From contig DDRT01000013.1 in the NCBI GenBank assembly GCA_002343185.1, positions 1-14,558 on the forward strand: DNA of 14,558 bases, read 5' to 3'. A program made the position numbers and the translations under genes. How positions within the stretch are numbered: position 1 is the stretch's first letter; each line of letters starts with the position of its first letter. Shown in pieces: positions 7,253 through 12,379 of this stretch. The notes under the pieces are model-generated. The model was not told the origin of the DNA, searched no databases, and worked only from the letters and a program-made list of their open reading frames with translations. The DNA is from Deltaproteobacteria bacterium UBA2409. GTDB lineage: Bacteria; Bdellovibrionota_C; UBA2361; DDRT01.

Positions 7253-7258
7253 TTCCTC
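7253..7258 (-). promoter_or_regulatory. Shine-Dalgarno sequence of the RecA2/DbpA-like gene
   Basis: On the minus strand, GAGGAA ends three bases before the ATG at 7249-7247, within AAGAGGAATTAATG. The GAGG core has normal spacing. An in-frame TAA just upstream of it (7261-7259) fixes this ATG as the start and excludes an N-terminal extension. Confidence 0.7.
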
Positions 7259-7281
7259 TTAAAAAGCTAGTTCGGATACTT

Positions 7282-7312
7282 TATCCCTAAGGTCTGAAAG
7301 TGCACAGGGATA
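7282..7312. promoter_or_regulatory. Inverted repeat in divergent gap, possible operator or 5' leader hairpin
   Basis: TATCCCT (7282-7288) is matched by AGGGATA (7306-7312) with a 17-base spacer. It lies about 33 bases upstream of the minus-strand RecA2/DbpA-like gene and could be a leader hairpin or a dimeric regulator site. A 7-bp match is modest and may be chance. Confidence 0.25.
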
Positions 7313-7394
7313 TCCAACAGAGGCTACTACAAACTAGAAGCTGAGGGAAGCGGGGGGTGGTATTGAGCCTTTTATTCACCTATTATCCCAACCT

Positions 7395-8312
7395 GTGCGA
7401 ATTTTAATAATTTTAAGCATTCTAGTGGGTTGCACCATCCAGGTAGTTCCTAAAAAGGACGAGATAGTTAGTCTTGTTGAGCCTGTTGCTCTTGGCGCTT
7501 CTGGAAAACTAGCTCTGTCTGATGGAACAGTAGGGGGACTTAGCTCAGGTTTAACCTTTCTTAATGTAGTTTTTAGCCAGTCTGGAAAATTTTTGGGAGG
7601 ACTCTCTAGCGAAGGACTTTTTATATGGGATATGACTAATCCTCCTGTAGTTTATCGAGCACTAAAAACAAGAATCAGCTCACTTCAATTTGTAAATGAT
7701 GAGACAGCGCTTCTCCTAGGTGGAGTTGATGGAAGAGTTTATAGATGGAAATTTCTTGAAACTGATACCCCTAAAAAACCTTCACTTGAGAGATACATAG
7801 GACATGGCTCTGTTGTTAGTGCTGTAACAGGTGGAATAGGGAGCCCAATATTTTTTTCAGGTGACTGGCTTGGAGTGATCTCTGTCTGGCTTCCATATGA
7901 CGCTGATAGGTTTGGTGGAAGATTTGATGAAAATATTTTTGGTGGTGGGTTTTTCACTGATGCTAATAAAGTTCGAGAGACTAAAAAGACAGATGGCGAG
8001 ATAGAATCGATGATTGCTTCGACGGATAGAATATTTGTTGGGCTTCGTGAAGGGAAGATAGAAAACTGGAGCATTCGCGGACTTAGAAAAAAAGGCTCCG
8101 TTATGGCTCATTCAGGTGGAGTTTTTAATTTAGAGGTAGGATCTGTTTTGGCTAGCGCAGGACGTGATGGATTGATTAAAATTTGGAATTTGGACTTGGA
8201 GCTAATTGAAACAATTGAGCAGCGTGGAGTGAAGGCTCTGCGTTTGGATGGCAAGGATCTCTTTGTTCTACTTGAGTCAGGAAGTATCTCTAAGTATACA
8301 GTAAAAAAATGA
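7395..8312 (+). CDS. WD40-like beta-propeller lipoprotein
   Basis: Predicted lipoprotein of 305 aa. The signal peptide has only 12 residues (MRILIILSILVG) before the lipobox cysteine C13. The residue after it is T, which would not hold it in the inner membrane under E. coli rules. The mature part shows repeated WD40-type strands, each with a Gly/Asp turn then W-plus-hydrophobic: LFIWDM (75-80), RVYRWKF (114-120), VISVWLP (161-167), KIENWSI (221-227) and IKIWNLD (261-267). The strongest is HSGG...ASAGRDGLIKIWN. This gives about five or six blades, so a partial or divergent propeller, probably a protein-interaction scaffold. The GTG start has no Shine-Dalgarno; a TATTAT box (7381-7386) 8 bases upstream would allow a near-leaderless mRNA. 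The stop overlaps the lspA start by 4 bases (ATGA). Confidence 0.72.
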   Translation: MRILIILSILVGCTIQVVPKKDEIVSLVEPVALGASGKLALSDGTVGGLSSGLTFLNVVFSQSGKFLGGLSSEGLFIWDMTNPPVVYRALKTRISSLQFVNDETALLLGGVDGRVYRWKFLETDTPKKPSLERYIGHGSVVSAVTGGIGSPIFFSGDWLGVISVWLPYDADRFGGRFDENIFGGGFFTDANKVRETKKTDGEIESMIASTDRIFVGLREGKIENWSIRGLRKKGSVMAHSGGVFNLEVGSVLASAGRDGLIKIWNLDLELIETIEQRGVKALRLDGKDLFVLLESGSISKYTVKK

Positions 8313-8773
8313 TTATCGTCGCAATTCTTATTTTAGTTCTTGATCAGGTTACAAAGTATATGGCTTTGGAATTTTTAGTACTTCATGAACCGGTCTCTGT
8401 AATTTCAGGTTTTTTCAATTTAACACTTGTTCATAATAAGGGTGCAGCATTCGGACTATTTTCTGGTATTGAAAATGATCTTCTTAGAGTCGGTCTTCTT
8501 TGGACAGCAACAATCGTGGCCCTAGTTTTTGTTGGTTATATCTATAAAACAGAAGCAAAGGGTGATAGGCGGCTTGAATTTGCTTTAGGGTTAGTAATAG
8601 CCGGAGCTATAGGGAATATAATAGATCGTGCATTTTACGGGTACGTGGTAGATTTTTTTGATTTTTATTTAGGTACCTATCACTGGCCTGCCTTTAATAT
8701 TGCAGATTCTAGCATCTGTGTTGGGGTGGCTCTTTTAATTTTGTTTGGAAAGCCAAAATCAGTCAAAACTTAG
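8309..8773 (+). CDS. lspA: Lipoprotein signal peptidase (signal peptidase II)
   Basis: Inner-membrane aspartyl protease that removes the signal peptide of diacylglyceryl-modified prolipoproteins at the lipobox cysteine. Length 154 aa is normal. Conserved blocks are LDQVTK (11-16), VHNKGAAFGLFSG (41-53), GAIGNIIDR (99-107), VVDFFDF (113-119) and FNIADSSI (129-136). D115 and D133 correspond to the catalytic pair D124/D143 of Pseudomonas LspA. Four transmembrane helices are visible. Its ATG overlaps the stop of the WD40 lipoprotein gene as ATGA, indicating translational coupling. Two more predicted lipoproteins follow directly, so the enzyme sits among its own likely substrates. Confidence 0.96.
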   Translation: MIIVAILILVLDQVTKYMALEFLVLHEPVSVISGFFNLTLVHNKGAAFGLFSGIENDLLRVGLLWTATIVALVFVGYIYKTEAKGDRRLEFALGLVIAGAIGNIIDRAFYGYVVDFFDFYLGTYHWPAFNIADSSICVGVALLILFGKPKSVKT

Positions 8774-8776
8774 TCA

Positions 8777-8803
8777 TTGCGAAACGGTATTTTACTTTAT
8801 AAA
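8777..8803 (+). promoter_or_regulatory. Possible promoter of the glycine-zipper/TPR lipoprotein gene
   Basis: TTGCGA (8777-8782) and TATAAA (8798-8803) are 15 bp apart, a little short of ideal. The -10 box ends 10 bases before the ATG at 8814, so the mRNA would have almost no leader. Transcription from the lspA unit is equally possible. Confidence 0.35.
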
Positions 8804-8813
8804 GTACGAGCAT

Positions 8814-9662
8814 ATGAGATACCTCTTAATCGCTATTTTAGTTATTGCTTGCACAAAACCTGGTGAAAAAACTGGCTATGGAGCCGCTGCTGGTGGTGCC
8901 ATCGGTGCTGGTCTTGGTGCAATTGTTGGAAATCAGGTTGGTAATACCGGTCAGGGCCTAGTAGTAGGAGCTGCTGCTGGGGCTGGAACAGGTGCGTTAA
9001 TTGCAAATGCACTTGAAGCACAAGATGAAGCAATGCGTCAGCAAGATGAGGCAATGGAACGGCAAGAGCAGCTAATCCGTGCTCAGAGAAATCAGATGGA
9101 ATCGATGAGAGGAGCATCTGATCCAAGAGCTGGATTTGAATCTACAAACCTATCTAAAGTTGGAACTTCAGGAAGAGCTGCCCCAGGAGATCTTTACCTT
9201 GATCAATCTCCCTCGCCTCGTATGACTGAACCTATGGCGGCGCAACCTATGGCGGCTGAGCCAATAAAACCAATTCAGGAATCCTATAAGGCTCCACTTC
9301 GTTCTGAAACTGTTCCTGCAAAGCTAGCAGAACCTACTAGTGTGCCTGGGATGAAACCACTTTTAGAGACTGATATCCCAGTTCAAAATGCTGCTAGCTC
9401 TTCAATAAACAAAAAGAGCTGCACGGACGCGCAACCAGAGATTCAAAAAGCTGAAAGTGCCCAGGATGCTGGAGATAAGCTATTTCACTATAGGCGTGCT
9501 TTAAGAATCTGCCCTGAAGACCCGGATACTCATGTTAGAATTGGGGATCTTTACCTTAGCCTCGGACGCAAGGAGGATGCACTATTTGAGTACGAAGAGG
9601 CAAAAAAACTAAATTCTAATATGCCTGGTATTCAAGAAAAAATTGAATCTGCAAGAGGATAA
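8814..9662 (+). CDS. Glycine-zipper lipoprotein with C-terminal TPR-like repeat
   Basis: Predicted lipoprotein of 282 aa. The signal is MRYLLIAILVIA followed by C13 (lipobox VIAC). Residues 21-66 are a glycine-zipper segment rich in GxxxG (GAGLGAIVGNQ at 31-41), typical of membrane-inserting or oligomerising envelope proteins. Residues 67-98 are a charged Gln/Glu/Met-rich helix, probably coiled coil. Residues 100-200 are low-complexity Pro/Ala/Ser with MAAQPMAAEP near 141-150. Residues 205-282 resemble two TPR units (LFHYRRALRICPEDPDTHVR; IGDLYLSLGRKEDALFEYEE). C203 and C233 might form a disulfide. An in-frame ATG at 8745 lies inside lspA and would bury the lipobox, so 8814 is chosen. The zipper is closely similar to that of the next gene. 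Function unknown; an outer-membrane structural role is inferred. Confidence 0.8.
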   Translation: MRYLLIAILVIACTKPGEKTGYGAAAGGAIGAGLGAIVGNQVGNTGQGLVVGAAAGAGTGALIANALEAQDEAMRQQDEAMERQEQLIRAQRNQMESMRGASDPRAGFESTNLSKVGTSGRAAPGDLYLDQSPSPRMTEPMAAQPMAAEPIKPIQESYKAPLRSETVPAKLAEPTSVPGMKPLLETDIPVQNAASSSINKKSCTDAQPEIQKAESAQDAGDKLFHYRRALRICPEDPDTHVRIGDLYLSLGRKEDALFEYEEAKKLNSNMPGIQEKIESARG

Positions 9663-9677
9663 TTCGTCTAACTCTAT

Positions 9678-10331
9678 ATGAGATTATTCTTTATATTTTT
9701 GCTCTTACTAGGGTGTGAATCAGCTCGTTTTGGAGCTAGGGAGAAAGGAGCTTTAACAGGGGCAGGGTTAGGAGCAGGGCTTGGAGCGATAGTTGGTAAT
9801 CAGTTTGGAAGGCCTGGAGCCGGAGTGGCTATAGGATCTGGGATCGGTGCTCTCACCGGTGGTGCAATAGGGGAAGGTATTGACCGAGAGGATGAAAGAG
9901 CCTCTCTCCAAGGTCAAAGGCTAACTGCTCAAGAAAGAGAGATTGCCGAAAATAGAAGACTTCTTGATGAGTTAAGAGCTAGGGGGCAAGATGCAAGAAT
10001 TACTGATCGAGGGGTTGTAGTTAATCTCCCTGATGTTCTTTTTGAATTTGATAGTGCAAGGCTTACCCCGTCAGCAAGGAGAACAGTAAGAGAGATTGAT
10101 GATGTTCTAAGAGATTATCCGTCAAGACGAGTTTCAGTCGAGGGGCATACAGATTCTGTAGGAACGGATGAATATAACGAGAAGCTCTCTTATGCCCGTG
10201 CCAGATCAGTTGCTGATGCTCTAGGTGGAAATGCTTCCGTAAAGGGATTTGGCGAATCAAGGCCTATAGCCAGTAATGCAACAATAGATGGTAGGGCAAG
10301 GAATAGACGCGTTGAGGTTGTGATACAGTGA
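9678..10331 (+). CDS. Glycine-zipper OmpA-family lipoprotein (Pal-like peptidoglycan binding)
   Basis: Predicted outer-membrane lipoprotein of 217 aa. The signal MRLFFIFLLLLG precedes C13, with E next, which favours outer-membrane sorting under E. coli rules. Residues 23-68 are a glycine zipper that shares GAGLGAIVGNQ with the upstream protein. Residues 70-105 are a charged helix. The OmpA-like domain covers about 108-217: VLFEFDSARLT (120-130), the VEGHTDSVGTDEYN block (154-167), and the GRARNRRVEVVI end (205-216). D159 in HTDS and R209/R211 in RARNRRVEV sit where OmpA and Pal contact the diaminopimelate of peptidoglycan. The protein probably ties the outer membrane to the wall. It resembles YiaD in E. 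coli (zipper plus OmpA domain). The ATG has no Shine-Dalgarno close by. Confidence 0.9.
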   Translation: MRLFFIFLLLLGCESARFGAREKGALTGAGLGAGLGAIVGNQFGRPGAGVAIGSGIGALTGGAIGEGIDREDERASLQGQRLTAQEREIAENRRLLDELRARGQDARITDRGVVVNLPDVLFEFDSARLTPSARRTVREIDDVLRDYPSRRVSVEGHTDSVGTDEYNEKLSYARARSVADALGGNASVKGFGESRPIASNATIDGRARNRRVEVVIQ

Positions 10332-10344
10332 GTTTGGAAAGTAA

Positions 10345-10466
10345 GGTCAGCCTGAAGCCAGACCAGGCAGGATATTTAGTTGTCTGGACTGGCTTTCCTG
10401 TCCTATGTAGCTTTAGCGAAGTAGGAAGCCAGTCCTCTTAAAGGTCTGGTTAAAACTAGACCAGAC
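10345..10466. repeat. Second, diverged palindromic repeat cluster with several hairpins
   Basis: The first part, GGTCAGCCTGAAGCCAGACC onward (10345-10371), aligns with the element at 6042-6070: both read GGTCAG..., then GAAG, then GACCAGGCA and GG. Three stems are visible. AGCCAGACCAGGCA (10356-10369) pairs with TGTCTGGACTGGCT (10381-10394) with one mismatch. GGACTGGCTTTCCT (10386-10399) pairs with AGGAAGCCAGTCC (10423-10435) with one bulged T. GTCTGGT (10444-10450) pairs with ACCAGAC (10460-10466). The first two share bases and cannot coexist. The whole 225-base gap 10332-10556 has no gene; beyond the repeat I see only a weak promoter-like TTGGTT/TAACCT pair (10520-10548) before the next ATG. 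Confidence 0.7.
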
Positions 10467-10556
10467 AAATTAAAGGGCTTACCCCCAATCAGCAAACCTT
10501 ACCAACTATTTACTCTTCCTTGGTTTAGAATCTCTCACGTGATAACCTAGCCCCCG

Positions 10557-11327
10557 ATGCGTTTAGCCGTCTGTATTCCTACTTATAATGAAAAGGAGAA
10601 TATTTCAGGACTAATCCCTGAAATTTTCAGGTACGCTCCAGATGCACATGTAATTGTTGCTGATGACAATTCTCCGGACGGAACTGCTGAAATTGCTAGC
10701 CAGATTCCTGGTAATGTTTCAGTGCTCCTTAGAAGAGCTGATCGTGGATTTGCAAATTCTTATAAGGATGCTTTTGCCTACGCACTTACAAAAGGGGCTG
10801 ATCTTATATTACAGATGGATGCTGATTTCTCTCATCATCCCAGATTCATTCCACAGATGGTTGAATCAATTAAAAATTCAGATTTTGTTGTTGGAAGCCG
10901 CTACAAAAAAGGTGGTGAGGTAGTAAACTGGCCATGGTTTAGAAAATTCCTGAGTAAAGGTGGTAATACCTATGCATCAATGTTTTTAGGTAGAGGTGTG
11001 AGCGATATGACAGGAGGTTTTAATCTCTGGCGTCGAAGTACTCTTGAAAGAATCCCCGTAATGGATTTTGTTTGTGATGGGTATAGTTTTTTAATAGAAT
11101 TAAAATTTAGAGCCCTTCAATTAGGTTTTAAGCCTCTTGAGGTGCCGATTCAGTTTGTTGATCGTACTCAGGCAGCTTCAAAAATGAGTGGTAAGATAAT
11201 GGCGGAAGCCGTTTTAAGGGTTCCAGTGCTTGCTTTATCTAAACCACCAAAGAATCTAACTCAATTTAATTTAAATCCCCATACAGAAGTACTAGACGAT
11301 TATAAACCCAGCGCAGTTGGATTTTGA
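10557..11327 (+). CDS. Polyprenyl-phosphate sugar synthase, GT2 family (dolichol-phosphate mannosyltransferase-like)
   Basis: Soluble or membrane-associated GT-A glycosyltransferase of 256 aa that moves a sugar (mannose in the best-known members) from a nucleotide sugar to polyprenyl phosphate at the cytoplasmic face. It carries the DPM1 motifs in order: IPTYNEKENI (7-16), VADDNSPDGT (34-43), metal-binding DAD in QMDADFSHHP (86-95), VGSRY (112-116), MTGGFNLWRR (151-160) and VPIQFVDRTQAASKMS (196-211). There is no C-terminal membrane helix, as in the short DPM1 type. It lies upstream of two polyprenyl-sugar-using membrane transferase candidates, which supports its role as donor maker. The last eight codons lie inside a long inverted repeat. 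No Shine-Dalgarno sequence is present. Mannose specificity is not proven by sequence. Confidence 0.9.
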   Translation: MRLAVCIPTYNEKENISGLIPEIFRYAPDAHVIVADDNSPDGTAEIASQIPGNVSVLLRRADRGFANSYKDAFAYALTKGADLILQMDADFSHHPRFIPQMVESIKNSDFVVGSRYKKGGEVVNWPWFRKFLSKGGNTYASMFLGRGVSDMTGGFNLWRRSTLERIPVMDFVCDGYSFLIELKFRALQLGFKPLEVPIQFVDRTQAASKMSGKIMAEAVLRVPVLALSKPPKNLTQFNLNPHTEVLDDYKPSAVGF

Positions 11328-11365
11328 GTTTTTCAAGCTCAAAATCAAATGAGCGCAGGGTTTAT
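11302..11365 (+). terminator. Long imperfect hairpin across the GT2 stop codon, terminator- or attenuator-like
   Basis: ATAAACCC (11302-11309) pairs with GGGTTTAT (11358-11365). GCGC (11311-11314) pairs with GCGC (11353-11356) after a single A-A mismatch. GATTTTGAG (11320-11328) pairs perfectly with CTCAAAATC (11338-11346). The stop codon TGA (11325-11327) lies within the inner stem. The bases after the hairpin are CTTTG, only weakly U-rich. It may give partial termination between the GT2 gene and the two downstream membrane transferase genes. Confidence 0.5.
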
Positions 11366-11410
11366 CTTTGTAGCTAACGCTTAGATAGTTGTGTTAATAA
11401 ATATAGCCAC

Positions 11411-12379
11411 ATGCGGTATATATTTTTATCAGTTTTTGCTGTCTTAAATCTTTTTCTATTGCTCGAGATCGCCCCAAGAGTAACTCCACAAGGGACAGAT
11501 ATTAGAAATGATATTAGATATATCTATCAGGATGGGCATGACATTGCGAATGGTATTAACCCTTATCAGAAGATCCATGGTTCAAATATGAGAGAGAACC
11601 AAAAGTATTCAACATACTTTCCAGGGTTTTTTCTATTTGCTGCTGCCACAGTTCGTTTAGGTTTCGATGATCTTGGCAAGTTCTTAGAGCTTTGGAGACC
11701 TCTTTCGATTCTAATCCACCTTTCAGTAGGTTTAATTATCCTGATGTTATTCATGGACAAGGGTTGGTTAGTCGCCGGAATTTTTTCAAGTCTGTTTTAT
11801 CTATACAATAGGTTTACACTTTCTGTTATGGGTTCAGGCCAGATTGATCTGCTTGCAATTCTATTTTTGATACTCGCATTGAGAAAAGGTAATCCATACT
11901 GGTTTGGAGTTTCATTGGCGGTTAAGCAGGTAGCTATCTTTGTTGTTCCTCTTTACTTATTAGTCTCAAGAACAGGAGAAAATTTTAAAGAACAACTACT
12001 AAGCATTTTCAAACTTGGGCTCAAAGTCGCGGTGATTCCAGTTCTTTGCTCTTTGCCATTTATTGTACATGATGCAAAAGCATTTATTATGTCAATTCTG
12101 TTCTCCGCAACAAGAAGCGCTGGTGGTTTAGCCACAAGACTTAGGGCAAAAAGTGTTGATCATATTATGGAGTGGGAAGGTCTTTTAGCGCGATTGCCAA
12201 TGTTAGCTATGATGGGGTTAGTAGCTTACCTATGTTATCAGAGAAAATTAGGACTTTATTCGAGTACCTTTATAATATTTTGGGTTTTTGTTTGCTTTAA
12301 TTCAGTTCTGCTTACCCAGTACATTGTATGGGGTGTAGCTTTTCTGCCCTTAGTTCTACTTGAAAAGAGAGAAGTATGA
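11411..12379 (+). CDS. GT87-like (DUF2029) polytopic membrane glycosyltransferase
   Basis: Integral membrane protein of 322 aa with about eight hydrophobic segments (including 3-20, 69-83, 96-114, 118-133, 145-158, 166-184, 203-219 and 282-316). After the first helix comes a periplasmic loop with several acidic residues (D30, D34, D41, D44) and the GINPY box (48-52), then YFPGFF (69-74) and SLAVKQVAIFVVP (168-180). These match the GT87 pattern: aspartates in the first outer loop, NPY, a YPP-like motif and a K-Q/P-rich inner helix. GT87 enzymes such as mycobacterial PimE use polyprenyl-phosphate mannose, which fits the GT2 synthase 83 bases upstream. The stop overlaps the next start by 4 bases (ATGA). 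The specific sugar and acceptor are unknown. Confidence 0.72.
   Translation: MRYIFLSVFAVLNLFLLLEIAPRVTPQGTDIRNDIRYIYQDGHDIANGINPYQKIHGSNMRENQKYSTYFPGFFLFAAATVRLGFDDLGKFLELWRPLSILIHLSVGLIILMLFMDKGWLVAGIFSSLFYLYNRFTLSVMGSGQIDLLAILFLILALRKGNPYWFGVSLAVKQVAIFVVPLYLLVSRTGENFKEQLLSIFKLGLKVAVIPVLCSLPFIVHDAKAFIMSILFSATRSAGGLATRLRAKSVDHIMEWEGLLARLPMLAMMGLVAYLCYQRKLGLYSSTFIIFWVFVCFNSVLLTQYIVWGVAFLPLVLLEKREV

Noticed and set aside
7250..7394. Missing RecA1 domain in another frame upstream of the RecA2 protein, due to frameshift
   Set aside because: Only 145 bases separate it from the divergent WD40 gene, an in-frame stop is adjacent, and no helicase motif is readable there.
8745..8813. Upstream in-frame ATG giving a 23-residue longer start for the glycine-zipper/TPR lipoprotein
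   Set aside because: It lies inside lspA and would put 23 residues before the MRYLLIAILVIAC lipoprotein signal.
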